Shown: piece after piece, positions 43,731-51,073 of the stretch
Layout: every line of letters starts with the position of its first letter
Position numbering within the stretch: position 1 is the first letter of the stretch
Origin: Haloglomus halophilum
Lineage (GTDB): Archaea > Halobacteriota > Halobacteria > Halobacteriales > Haloarculaceae
DNA length: 64,000 nt
Reading direction: 5' to 3'
Assembly: GCF_024298885.1 (NCBI RefSeq)
Contig: NZ_CP101166.1
Coordinates: 372,001 to 436,000 of the forward strand
Made by a program: the position numbers and the translations under genes
The notes under the pieces: generated by a model
Database searches by the model: none
Told to the model about the DNA's origin: nothing
The model's input: the letters and a program-made list of their open reading frames with translations, nothing else

Positions 43731-44312
43731 ATGAATTTCAAACAGCTCCTCACAGACAACGACGCGGTATCGCCAGTCATCGGAGTCATCTTGATGGTTG
43801 CCATCACGGTGATTCTCGCAGCAGTTATCGGCACGTTCGTCCTCGGGCTCGGCGATCAAGTCTCGGATACGAGTCCGACGGCGAGCTTCACGTTCGACCT
43901 GAACGACAATGCCGACTATGACACGGACTTCACAGGGAGTGACTCTAATGCAGAAGATGGTGACATCCTTGCGATTACGCACGACGGTGGCGATTCAATC
44001 GCCCAATCGCAGCTGGATGTCAAACTCGGGAATCCTGCGCTCCTAAGCAGTTCCAGCCCGACCAACGCAGACTTCAGTGGTGGCGACCCGACCGCTACGA
44101 CGCTTAATTATCAGGACGACGCCGGAGTCTCGTCCGAGATATCAGCCGGGACGACCGTCTATCTCTACACCTCAGACGACGGTAGTATCAACGCCGCCGG
44201 GGATGCTTTCCCCAATCAGGAATTAAACGATGAAACGGTCCGCGTGACGTGGGCCTCCTCGAACGGCGGCGACACGGCCACGCTCGGCAAGTGGACCGGC
44301 CCGAACGCGTAG
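43731..44312 (+). CDS. Type IV pilin, cassette copy 3
   Basis: 193 residues from ATG 43731, only 9 nt after copy 2. Same N-terminal signal and helix and same C-terminal block; the longest variable middle ([15 protein letters not shown], then TVYLYTSDDGSINAAG). The three genes probably form one transcript supplying alternative or co-assembling pilins. Confidence 0.88.
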   Translation: MNFKQLLTDNDAVSPVIGVILMVAITVILAAVIGTFVLGLGDQVSDTSPTASFTFDLNDNADYDTDFTGSDSNAEDGDILAITHDGGDSIAQSQLDVKLGNPALLSSSSPTNADFSGGDPTATTLNYQDDAGVSSEISAGTTVYLYTSDDGSINAAGDAFPNQELNDETVRVTWASSNGGDTATLGKWTGPNA

Positions 44313-44364
44313 AGCTGTAACCACCCCTTCCTGCTTTCTTTCTACCCGACCAGCGACGGCACTC

Positions 44365-44404
44365 CCTTTCGGACACTTCGGACACGTCGCCCCCGCGCTT
44401 ATGC
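44365..44404 (+). promoter_or_regulatory. Tandem TTCGGACAC box plus TATA, initiator promoter
   Basis: Two direct copies of TTCGGACAC (within 44365-44386) are followed 12 nt later by CTTATG (44398-44403), then ATG 44430 about 29 nt on. The same 22-bp block with the same spacing occurs at 47472. This is a shared operator-promoter module. Confidence 0.7.
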
Positions 44405-44429
44405 CGGCCACCCGAGTCAGCACCACGCG

Positions 44430-45437
44430 ATGATACTCGACAGGGGGGTCTTCGATGTCGAGACGTTCGTCCCGTCCGACCTGGTCCATCGCGACGGCCC
44501 GCTCGATGCCCTCTCGGCCTCGCTGGAGCCCGTCGTCAGGCACGGGACTGGCCGGCAGACACATATCTTCGGGCCCTCGGGCGCCGGGAAGACCTGTCTC
44601 GCGCGCTACTGTCTCAAGCAACTCCGCGAGGAGGCCCCGCACGTCCGCCGGCAGTACATCAACTGCTGGGAGCACTTCGCCACGACCGCGATCCTCTACC
44701 AGCTCGCCGCTGGCGTCGGGACGGCCGCCGACATCCGGCCGGATACGGTGTCGCATGACGAGCTGCTCCGGCGGGTCCGGGACGCCGACGAGTACGCCTA
44801 CGTCGTGGTCCTCGACGAGGTCGACCAGATCGAGGAGCCCCAGCTCCTCTATCAACTCTACCGAATGGCGCATGTCCACACCATCTACATCGCCAACGAG
44901 GAGCACGCCTTCTTCACCCGGCTCGACGAGCGGCTGACCAGTCGGCTTCGGAGTGGCGAGCCCATCACGCTCGACCGGTACTCCCGAGACGAGCTGGTCA
45001 GCATCCTGGAGCGGCGCGCCGAGGCCGGGCTGGAGACGGGCGCGACGACCGAGGCCATCCTCACGGAGATCGCCCAGCTGGCCACCGGGGACGCCCGGGT
45101 CGCCGTCGAGACGCTGTTCCAGGCCGCGCGGAAGGCCCGGGCTCGTGGGAGTGGCACCATCGAGCAGCGCGACATCGAGGATGCCGAGCCGGTGGCGCGG
45201 TCGGAGTTGCGACAGAAGACGCTCTCACAGCTGACGCGGCACCAGCGGCTGCTGTACGAGGCGCTCTGTGATGCGCCTGGAGAGACCGGGATGGGTGACC
45301 TGGAGCAGCGGTACCGGGAGCGAGTCGAGCAGCCGAAGTCGACGAAGACGCTCCGGCGATACCTGCAGAAGCTCGCGCAGTACAACCTCGTGGCAATCGA
45401 GGGCGAGAAGAGCGGGCGGCGCTACCTGGCGCGATAG
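44430..45437 (+). CDS. Orc1/Cdc6-like replication initiator ATPase
   Basis: 335 residues. Walker A GPSGAGKT is at residues 48-55, Walker B VVLDEVDQ near 127-134, and TIYIANEE fits sensor 1. The AAA+ lid region (ARVAVETLFQAARKARARG) leads to a C-terminal winged helix (residues 250-335, with LTRHQRLLYEALCDA). Shorter than host Orc1/Cdc6 (about 400). Probably the element's own initiator. Leaderless start at ATG 44430 with the TTCGGACAC promoter. Confidence 0.82.
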   Translation: MILDRGVFDVETFVPSDLVHRDGPLDALSASLEPVVRHGTGRQTHIFGPSGAGKTCLARYCLKQLREEAPHVRRQYINCWEHFATTAILYQLAAGVGTAADIRPDTVSHDELLRRVRDADEYAYVVVLDEVDQIEEPQLLYQLYRMAHVHTIYIANEEHAFFTRLDERLTSRLRSGEPITLDRYSRDELVSILERRAEAGLETGATTEAILTEIAQLATGDARVAVETLFQAARKARARGSGTIEQRDIEDAEPVARSELRQKTLSQLTRHQRLLYEALCDAPGETGMGDLEQRYRERVEQPKSTKTLRRYLQKLAQYNLVAIEGEKSGRRYLAR

Positions 45438-45596
45438 TCAGTCGCTGAAGTGGCCGGCCGCGTTGAAGTGCCGGACAATCGCGTCACCCACGGCTTCCTC
45501 GTCGGCGATCTCGATGGTGTCGCCACACTCGGCGCAGTCGGTCGTGTCGGCGTCCGGGTCGACGAACGTGCTCACCTTCCGTCTTCTTCCGGGCAT
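45438..45596 (-). CDS. 52-residue C2H2-type zinc-finger protein
   Basis: MPGRRRKVSTFVDPD..., DCAECGDTIEIADEEAVGDA, then IVRHFNAAGH: CxxC...HxxxxxH spacing of a C2H2-like finger, with a basic N-terminus. Convergent with the initiator gene (stop immediately after its stop). Confidence 0.6.
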   Translation of the reverse strand: MPGRRRKVSTFVDPDADTTDCAECGDTIEIADEEAVGDAIVRHFNAAGHFSD

Positions 45597-45640
45597 TCTG
45601 GGTGAAAAATTCCGAGTCTCGATTGTGAACGTTACGGTTG

Positions 45641-45742
45641 TCAGCAGTCGTGCTCGCGAAGCCGGTTGAGCGTGCCAAGGAGGATGCAGGTCGGGACGAC
45701 GTATTGGGGCGTGGCGGCGCCCGTGCAGTCGTCGCCCGAGGT
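45641..45742 (-). pseudogene. Decayed tail of a zinc-finger gene copy
   Basis: In frame directly after the DUF2188 stop, this segment ends VPTCILLGTLNRLREHDC and then a stop. The intact gene at 46153-46362 ends CGVLGTRERLREHDCW. The DNA shares CAGCAGTCGTGCTC and most of the next 26 nt. There is no start codon in frame, so it is a truncated duplicate. Confidence 0.5.
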
Positions 45743-45928
45743 TCAGTATTCGTGCCGGTCCTGAATCGTGCCGTCGGACCGCCGGATAATCACCACGTCA
45801 CCGCTGCCGGCCTGGGACTTGGCCGAGGAGACCGCTGGCGCCTTCTTCCGGTGGTTCGAGACGACACTGCCGTTTCCTTTCTCGACTCGCCATTGATTCC
45901 CGCTGGGGAGCACTTTGTATTCCGTCAT
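45743..45928 (-). CDS. DUF2188-like small protein
   Basis: 61 residues from ATG 45928. The layout MTEYKVLPSGNQWRVEKGNG, then AVSSAKSQAGSGDVVIIRRS and DGTIQDRHEY, matches the DUF2188 pattern (V.P...W.V...G...A......V.I...DG.IQ...Y). Function of the family is unknown. An A/T-rich promoter (CTTTATATTT, 46059-46068) lies upstream. Confidence 0.65.
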   Translation of the reverse strand: MTEYKVLPSGNQWRVEKGNGSVVSNHRKKAPAVSSAKSQAGSGDVVIIRRSDGTIQDRHEY

Positions 45929-46152
45929 GGTTGGTCGCCACGCAGCCCGCGAGGCCCCGGGCGGAAGGACTGTGCATCCGCACCACGTCAGTCCCACCGC
46001 CGGCACTGGTCACCCCCCGCCGGCTTCTGTGGGTGTCCCGCTAGCCTCGGCCAGTTCTCTTTATATTTACGACGAAAATAGTCCTCTCGCTTGCGAATCC
46101 GTTCGCTTTTGGACTCGCAAGCAGGGGTGACTGGTCGGGGAGTAATCAGGCG

Positions 46153-46362
46153 CTACCAGCAGTCGTGCTCTCGGAGTCGCTCGCGCGTGCCCAGCACCCC
46201 ACAGGCCGGACACTGCTCGATGGGGGCGCCGAGGTCGGGCGCCAGCTCGCCCAGGACCGCGCGGAGTTCCTTCCGGGCTTCGGGATGCCGGGCGAGACGA
46301 CTGGCCTTCCGGACGCGAGCGCGAACGAACTGCCAGTCGGGTTCAGGCTCGTACTCGCTCAT
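46153..46362 (-). CDS. 69-residue CCHC-type zinc-finger protein
   Basis: Helical N-terminal part (DWQFVRARVRKASRLARHPE), then CPACGVLGTRERLREHDCW, giving CxxC...HxxC. ATG 46362; the start overlaps the upstream stop (ATGA). Last gene of a three-gene minus-strand operon. Confidence 0.6.
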   Translation of the reverse strand: MSEYEPEPDWQFVRARVRKASRLARHPEARKELRAVLGELAPDLGAPIEQCPACGVLGTRERLREHDCW

Positions 46363-46487
46363 GGGAACACCTCGCCGGGCTCGTCGCAGGTTTCGGCGTG
46401 GGCGGCGCCACGGCACAGTTCGCGGACGCTGTCGAACTCGGCGCCACAGCCGAGACAACGGGCCAGCGCGCCGTCGGTGGTGCTCAT
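46359..46487 (-). CDS. 42-residue Cys/His-rich microprotein
   Basis: MSTTDGALARCLGCGAEFDS..., then LCRGAAHAETC. CxxC plus C, H and C could bind one zinc. It overlaps both neighbours by 4 bp (ATGA), supporting translation. Confidence 0.55.
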   Translation of the reverse strand: MSTTDGALARCLGCGAEFDSVRELCRGAAHAETCDEPGEVFP

Positions 46488-46750
46488 GCCGCGACCGCCT
46501 CCAGCCAGCCGCGGCCCGGGCTCGCGTCGGGGTGGTCGACCCAGCCGACGCCGTCGTCGATGTACGCGACCCAGTGCCGAACTGGGCGGCCGTGCAGTCG
46601 CTCGACGTGACAGAGACCCGTGTCGTCGGTCACCAGAATGGTCTCGTCGGTCGTGCGGTACGTGTGCCAGCGACCGTCGCGGTCGACGCCCAGTGCGAGG
46701 TACTTCGGGCGCACCCCAACGGTCTTGTCAGAGTGGATGGTAGTGCTCAT
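46484..46750 (-). CDS. Hypothetical element protein
   Basis: 88 residues from ATG 46750; an upstream non-ATG extension to 46768 is less likely. Beta-rich with RWHTYRTTDETILVTDDTG, then RPVRHWVAYIDDGVGWVDHP. First gene of the small operon controlled by the TTGCGTG palindrome. Function unknown. Confidence 0.58.
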   Translation of the reverse strand: MSTTIHSDKTVGVRPKYLALGVDRDGRWHTYRTTDETILVTDDTGLCHVERLHGRPVRHWVAYIDDGVGWVDHPDASPGRGWLEAVAA

Positions 46751-46833
46751 TGTCCTGGGATAGGACACCGGCCCGAGTGTGCCATCACTCGGGCATCATT
46801 CATCCGCTGAAATCAGCCCCGAGAGGCCGGTGT
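46751..46833 (-). promoter_or_regulatory. Structured 5' region with nested hairpins
   Basis: Outer arms ACACCGGCC (46765-46773) and GGCCGGTGT (46825-46833). A strong competing inner hairpin is GCCCGAGTG-TGCCAT-CACTCGGGC (46771-46794). TGTCCT/AGGACA (46751-46767) adjoins the start codon. It would lie in the leader of the 46750 gene, so a translation-control role is possible. Confidence 0.45.
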
Positions 46834-46870
46834 GCCTACTAAATGCTCATGAGCGGGAGGTACTTAATAG

Positions 46871-46888
46871 TTGCGTGAAAACACGCAA
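46871..46888. promoter_or_regulatory. Operator palindrome TTGCGTG-AAAA-CACGCAA
   Basis: Perfect 7-bp arms. On the minus strand it is followed at once by CTATTAAG, a TATA element for the 46750-46153 operon. A near copy lies at 47268. Repression by the adjacent winged-helix protein is the simple model. Confidence 0.62.
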
Positions 46889-46908
46889 AAGTGCGACAGA
46901 ATTAGTAT

Positions 46909-47265
46909 CTACTCTAGTCGCTCTTCACCTTCAGTCGTGAGGATGTAATAACCCGTCTCGTCGGTGTCTATCTCCACGATATTCCCTTTCTCCAGTTCGT
47001 CGGGGTCTACTTTGATTACCAATCCCTCATCCTGCAGCTCATCGAGGTAATTCCCAAGCGTTCGTCGCTCGAACGTCGCTCCGCGAGATTTCAGATTCCG
47101 GAATATCACGCCCGGGGGTAGCGCCAACTCCGACTCGTGGAGGAGCTGCAGAACCATCTCCATCCGCTCCTCCTTTCCCATGCAGGTGGCTTCAGAGCGA
47201 TGCATAAAATTAGCAGCGTTAGCAACTCTGCCAGCATTTGAGCGAGATTTATCGTTATCACTCAT
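46909..47265 (-). CDS. Winged-helix regulator
   Basis: 118 residues from ATG 47265. Residues 35-95 form a winged helix: MEMVLQLLHESELALPPGVI, then RNLKSRGATFERRTLGNYLD, then ELQDEGLVIK, followed by a beta wing ending TGYYILTTEGEERLE. Flanked on both sides by the TTGCGTG-type operator, one copy over its own promoter, so autoregulation is likely. Lower GC than its surroundings. Confidence 0.75.
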   Translation of the reverse strand: MSDNDKSRSNAGRVANAANFMHRSEATCMGKEERMEMVLQLLHESELALPPGVIFRNLKSRGATFERRTLGNYLDELQDEGLVIKVDPDELEKGNIVEIDTDETGYYILTTEGEERLE

Positions 47266-47267
47266 AT

Positions 47268-47285
47268 TTGCTTGAATACACGCAA
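47268..47285. promoter_or_regulatory. Operator TTGCTTGAATACACGCAA at the winged-helix gene start
   Basis: Matches the 46871 palindrome at 16 of 18 positions. It lies between a minus-strand TATA-like element (TTTGTATAG, about 47287-47293) and ATG 47265, where bound protein would block transcription. Confidence 0.6.
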
Positions 47286-47471
47286 ACTATACAAACCCTG
47301 CCTCGTATAGCCCTGGTGACGGCGCGACGAGCGCCGTGCGCCCATGACGACCGACACCGCGCGCCGGCCACCCGCCGGCTCCGACCGACCGTCCGACCAT
47401 CGGACACGTTTCGGACATCCGCGATTCGAGTCGCAGCGCCCCCCAACCACGCCGAATCCGACGGCCCGGCG

Positions 47472-47510
47472 CCTTTCGGACACTTCGGACACGCCCGGGG
47501 CGGCCTTACG
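47472..47510 (+). promoter_or_regulatory. Second tandem TTCGGACAC promoter
   Basis: The same 22-bp block as at 44365 (47472-47493), then CTTACG at 47505-47510, then ATG 47536, matching the initiator promoter spacing to within 1 nt. A looser copy, CGGACACGTTTCGGACAT, lies at 47401-47418. Confidence 0.7.
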
Positions 47511-47535
47511 GCCCCCTCGGCCCGACCGTACTGGC

Positions 47536-47799
47536 ATGGCCCACAGCCAGCCCCGCGAGCACGCGTTCATCGACCTCGCGGCCGACGCCGTCGCCGCACA
47601 GCACGCCTTCGAACAGGCCGAGCAGCGGGTTGCGGACCTGCGCCACGAGCTGCTCGACGCGCTGACCCACGCGGTCGCCGCGGACCAGCTCGCCCGCGCA
47701 GATGCGGAAGTGATCGAGCGCTACCTGCAGGAGGGTGCGTTCGACCGGGCGCGCACCGAGTTCCGGCAGCGCGCCGAGCTGGAGGGTGCCCACGCATGA
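47536..47799 (+). CDS. Helical element protein, first gene of the right operon
   Basis: 87 residues; ATG 47536 is fixed by the TATA element 28 nt upstream, rather than the 47344 ATG inside the promoter. Entirely alpha-helical (AAQHAFEQAEQRVADLRHEL), with coiled-coil character. Stop overlaps the next ATG. Confidence 0.62.
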   Translation: MAHSQPREHAFIDLAADAVAAQHAFEQAEQRVADLRHELLDALTHAVAADQLARADAEVIERYLQEGAFDRARTEFRQRAELEGAHA

Positions 47800-48233
47800 G
47801 TACCGACGACACCAACACGACCGAGGCACAGGTCGAAGACCGATACCCCATCGTCGAAATCCGGCGTCTCACGACCACCCGCGACCGTGATGGCGTCCCG
47901 CTGCGCGTCGATGTGGATGTCGAGTACTTCGAGCAGACCCACGGGCACGAACTCGAACTCCGGTACGACGTGCTGGAATCCGGCGTCGCGGAACTCGTCC
48001 GGCTGAAGCCCGTCTCCTCGGCGCCACGGAGCGACGAGATCGTCCCGTTCTTCCCGAGCCAGCTTCGCGTGCTGCCGGCGGTCGAGGACGCGCTGGAACG
48101 CGTCCCCGGTATCGAGCGTGCCGAGCCGGTCGACCACACTCTCGGCGACCACCTCTCGGTCGGCGAGGCCGACGTGTACGAGGAGACCATCGACGGGCTG
48201 GTCTACCGCGGCGACACGGAGGGCGACCGATGA
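47796..48233 (+). CDS. Hypothetical element protein
   Basis: 145 residues from ATG 47796. Alternating strands (DVDVEYFEQTHGHELELRYD) and an acidic composition. No motif recognised. Coupled to both neighbours by ATGA overlaps. Confidence 0.6.
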   Translation: MSTDDTNTTEAQVEDRYPIVEIRRLTTTRDRDGVPLRVDVDVEYFEQTHGHELELRYDVLESGVAELVRLKPVSSAPRSDEIVPFFPSQLRVLPAVEDALERVPGIERAEPVDHTLGDHLSVGEADVYEETIDGLVYRGDTEGDR

Positions 48234-48529
48234 CCACCAGCGACGCCCCACTCGACCGGCTCGACGGCCTCCTCACGGCGGCCGAGCCCGCACTGTCCGA
48301 CGCCGAGATCGAGGCGTTCGAGACCGCACTCACCACCCTGCGCGAAGCGGACGACGAGCCGCCGGCGCCACACTGGAACTGGTCGTTCGGGAGCGCCGAG
48401 GATGGCCACTACATCCTCGAAGGGCGCACGGCCGAACAGCGGCTCCAGCTGCGGCTCACCGACCCGGACGTGCGCTTCCTGCACAGTGCGACCGGCGATG
48501 CCGTCGACGCGATGGAGGACGAGTCATGA
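48230..48529 (+). CDS. Hypothetical element protein
   Basis: 99 residues; acidic helical N-terminus followed by HWNWSFGSAEDGHYILEGR. No known family. ATGA overlaps on both sides. Confidence 0.58.
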   Translation: MTTSDAPLDRLDGLLTAAEPALSDAEIEAFETALTTLREADDEPPAPHWNWSFGSAEDGHYILEGRTAEQRLQLRLTDPDVRFLHSATGDAVDAMEDES

Positions 48530-48963
48530 GTTCGAACGACACCGACAGCGACGAATCGATCTACCCGCCCGGAATGCCCGTGTTCCCGGAGGCCGGTACC
48601 GAGAGCTACCGAGGTCACAGTCACTGGGACGACCTCCTCGACCGCGAGTTCGCCAACGACCCCGCGACGGTCGCGGGCGTCGCCGTCGACGACCGCACCG
48701 AGCCCGACGAGCGCGTCCAGCTGGGCACGTACTGTCCGGCGTACCTTCGCCAGTGGGCCGAACTCATCGAGTTCGCCTACGGCCACTACACCAACGACGG
48801 GTTCGCGCGCGGCGAGGTGACGCTCGAACTCCACAAGAAAGACGAGGTGTGGCGGCTGGTCGGACTGCCGGATTTCGGCCACGAGAGCGGTGTCTACCCC
48901 GCCGTCTACAACCGCCAGTACATGGAGAACCGGACCGCGCTCCCGACGGAGGCCGACCGATGA
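48526..48963 (+). CDS. Hypothetical element protein
   Basis: 145 residues from ATG 48526. Tyr- and Trp-rich mid-region (YLRQWAELIEFAYGHYTNDG) and VYPAVYNRQYMENR near the end. One Cys. Function unknown. Confidence 0.58.
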   Translation: MSSNDTDSDESIYPPGMPVFPEAGTESYRGHSHWDDLLDREFANDPATVAGVAVDDRTEPDERVQLGTYCPAYLRQWAELIEFAYGHYTNDGFARGEVTLELHKKDEVWRLVGLPDFGHESGVYPAVYNRQYMENRTALPTEADR

Positions 48964-49154
48964 CGCTGGACCACTCCCCGGTCGAGACGGTCCACGTCCA
49001 CGAGGACCTCCGGGTCGAGGTCGACCAGTACGGTGGGTGTCACTTCCGTGCGTCCACCCTCCCCGAGCCGATCCGGTTGTCGCCGGTGACGATGGCCGAG
49101 ATCGAGGAAGTGCGGAGCCGCGTCCTCGACGAACGTGAGGCTCCCGACCGATGA
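48960..49154 (+). CDS. Small element protein
   Basis: 64 residues from ATG 48960, overlapping the previous stop. MTLDHSPVETVHVHEDLRVE begins a beta-rich body and IEEVRSRVLDERE a C-terminal helix. Unknown. Confidence 0.55.
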   Translation: MTLDHSPVETVHVHEDLRVEVDQYGGCHFRASTLPEPIRLSPVTMAEIEEVRSRVLDEREAPDR

Positions 49155-49282
49155 CCGACCAGTCGCACCGCTACACGACTATCCCGTCCGTGGTCCCCTC
49201 GGAGCGCGCCTCAACTGTCCAAAGCCCGGCGCGCTCCGGCTCGGACCACAGCCCCGTATCAACGAGACCATGCCAAGTCTAG
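49151..49282 (+). CDS. Possible 43-residue protein
   Basis: ATG 49151 lies inside the previous stop, and the ORF overlaps the next start at 49270. Ser/Thr-rich, no motif. Accepted only because the coupling pattern is kept. Confidence 0.4.
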   Translation: MTDQSHRYTTIPSVVPSERASTVQSPARSGSDHSPVSTRPCQV

Positions 49283-49497
49283 CGAACCCGTCTGAAGAAC
49301 GTACCGACGAGGAATTGACCGACGACGAGTGGCGCCTGCGTTGGCACGTCGGGGACCTCGCGATCCACACGGCGTGGACGAGCGATTTCGGCACCGTCGA
49401 GAACCTCTACGAGCAGTACCGGCGCTCGGAGGTCCATCCGGGCACCGACTACACCATCGAGCGCCGGAGTGTCGTCCGGCCGGGGGGCCAGTCATGA
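49270..49497 (+). CDS. Small element protein
   Basis: 75 residues from ATG 49270. Acidic (SEERTDEELTDDEWRLRWH), then TSDFGTVENLYEQYRRS. Its stop overlaps the next ATG. Unknown. Confidence 0.55.
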   Translation: MPSLANPSEERTDEELTDDEWRLRWHVGDLAIHTAWTSDFGTVENLYEQYRRSEVHPGTDYTIERRSVVRPGGQS

Positions 49498-49610
49498 GCG
49501 CCACGACCCGCGCCGGGCCCGGGGTGCGATTCTTCATCCTCTCGCATCTGACCGTCGCGCTGCTGGGCATCGTCCTGGGCGGGCTGCTCGTCGCCGGAGG
49601 TGGGCTGTGA
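49494..49610 (+). CDS. 38-residue single-pass membrane protein
   Basis: ATG 49494; one helix (FFILSHLTVALLGIVLGGLL). Ends GGGL, where the GGAGGTGG ribosome-binding site of the next gene is translated. It is the only membrane protein in the right operon. Confidence 0.55.
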   Translation: MSATTRAGPGVRFFILSHLTVALLGIVLGGLLVAGGGL

Positions 49611-51073
49611 TGGGGCACTCCCAGGATATCCTCGCCGCCCAGCGGGCGCTCGTCGAGGATGACGACCTCCGTGATGAGCTGGGGCTCGACGACACCGACG
49701 ACGAGGCCGTCACCGCGTGCCCGACCTGCGAGAGTGCGAGTATCGAGTACCACCCCGGCGCCCCCTTCGGCGGCGAGCCCGCGAGCGCGTCGTGGACGTG
49801 TCAGGACTGTGGCGAGGCGTTCGAGGCGCCCATCGAACGGTCGCCCGAGCGCGAGTCGGGCTCGTGTCGGCACGGGCCCGCGAAGTCGCTCGTCGATGCC
49901 GACCCGGACGATCTGGTGCCCGATGGGGGCCGAGACCGCGTCGAGGCCTGTCCCGAGTGCGACAACTCCTCGTTCAAGGTCGCTCGCGACGGCTCCAGCG
50001 CGTCGGGGGCGCCGCCGGGCAGTCCCGAACGGTTCCACTGTTCGGCCTGTGGCCACGACTTCGATGAGCCCGTCGAGCGCCCCGCGAAACGGTCCGGCGA
50101 CACCCGGAACGGGCTCGCGAAGTCGCTGGTCGAGGCCGACCCCGACGATCTGGTGACCGACGGCGGGCAGGTCGCGGTCTGTCCCGAGTGTGGCGCGCAT
50201 GATTTCAGCCCGCGAGTGGGCTCGATGCGGACGCCGGCCTCGGAGTATCGGTACGGCTGCTCGCGGTGTGGCACGGAGTTCGACGCCCCCGAGCGCCGCG
50301 AGCGCGAGGGGTCGGCCCCGCCGCTGCCGGAGACCCAGCAGGCACTGCTCGATGCCGACCCCGACGCGGTGCTGCCTGACGGCGGTGAGGACCTCGACGA
50401 GCACGACCAGCTCGACAGCAGCGAGGGCTACCCAGGGACGAGCGCGGCCGACAGCGACCCCATCTCGTACCCGTTCCGTGGCGACACGACGGCCACAGCC
50501 AGCGTCGAGTCACCGTGGACGCACATGGAGCTCGACGAGGCGGGTGCGCTGTACAGCATCGAGGAGTGCTGGAACGGGAAGGTCCAGTTCCTCCTCAAAT
50601 GCAGCCCTGATAACGGCTCGGTCGGCGTTCTCGCCGGGCTCGATCCGAGCGATGCGCGTCGGCTCGGGAAGGCGCTCCTGCGCGCTGCCGACCACGCGGA
50701 AGAGCAAGCGGTCGCGACCGATGGGGGTGTTCCCCAGACCGACCCGTCGGAGCTGACCACCCGTGAACTCCAGGAGGAGTACCAGCGCTACGACGTGGCT
50801 TCACTCGACTCGGAGTCCGAGCTCTGGAAGCGCTCGTTGCGCCTATGGCAGGAGCTGGAACAGCGACCCATCGCCGCCTTCCCGGCCTGCCAGAGGTGCG
50901 GAACCGAGCGCTGGCGATTCAGCGTCGGTGACCCGCCGACCTGCGCGGAGTGTGGCGAGTATGCTCGAAGCGGTCAGGCGCAGGCTGTTCACGACGCTGC
51001 CCACGCACTCATCTACGACGACCCAGAGGAGGAGAGTCAGGAGGTCGCGACCGACGGAGGTGAGCCGCGGTGA
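49610..51073 (+). CDS. Fused multi-zinc-ribbon protein
   Basis: 487 residues from ATG 49610. Four zinc ribbons: CPTC/CQDC, CPEC/CSAC, CPEC/CSRC and CQRC/CAEC. The first three are each followed by a linker: AKSLVDADPDDLVPDGG, AKSLVEADPDDLVTDGG and QALLDADPDAVLPDGG. Another ATDGG lies near residue 370, and the protein ends ATDGGEPR. DGG tails normally mark gene ends in this element, so the protein looks like a head-to-tail fusion of former small zinc-ribbon genes. A non-zinc beta domain sits near residues 285-360. Role unknown. Confidence 0.65.
   Translation: MGHSQDILAAQRALVEDDDLRDELGLDDTDDEAVTACPTCESASIEYHPGAPFGGEPASASWTCQDCGEAFEAPIERSPERESGSCRHGPAKSLVDADPDDLVPDGGRDRVEACPECDNSSFKVARDGSSASGAPPGSPERFHCSACGHDFDEPVERPAKRSGDTRNGLAKSLVEADPDDLVTDGGQVAVCPECGAHDFSPRVGSMRTPASEYRYGCSRCGTEFDAPERREREGSAPPLPETQQALLDADPDAVLPDGGEDLDEHDQLDSSEGYPGTSAADSDPISYPFRGDTTATASVESPWTHMELDEAGALYSIEECWNGKVQFLLKCSPDNGSVGVLAGLDPSDARRLGKALLRAADHAEEQAVATDGGVPQTDPSELTTRELQEEYQRYDVASLDSESELWKRSLRLWQELEQRPIAAFPACQRCGTERWRFSVGDPPTCAECGEYARSGQAQAVHDAAHALIYDDPEEESQEVATDGGEPR

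Noticed and set aside
47344..47535. Upstream ATG for the first gene of the right operon
   Set aside because: This stretch contains the TTCGGACAC operators and the TATA element, so transcription starts after it.
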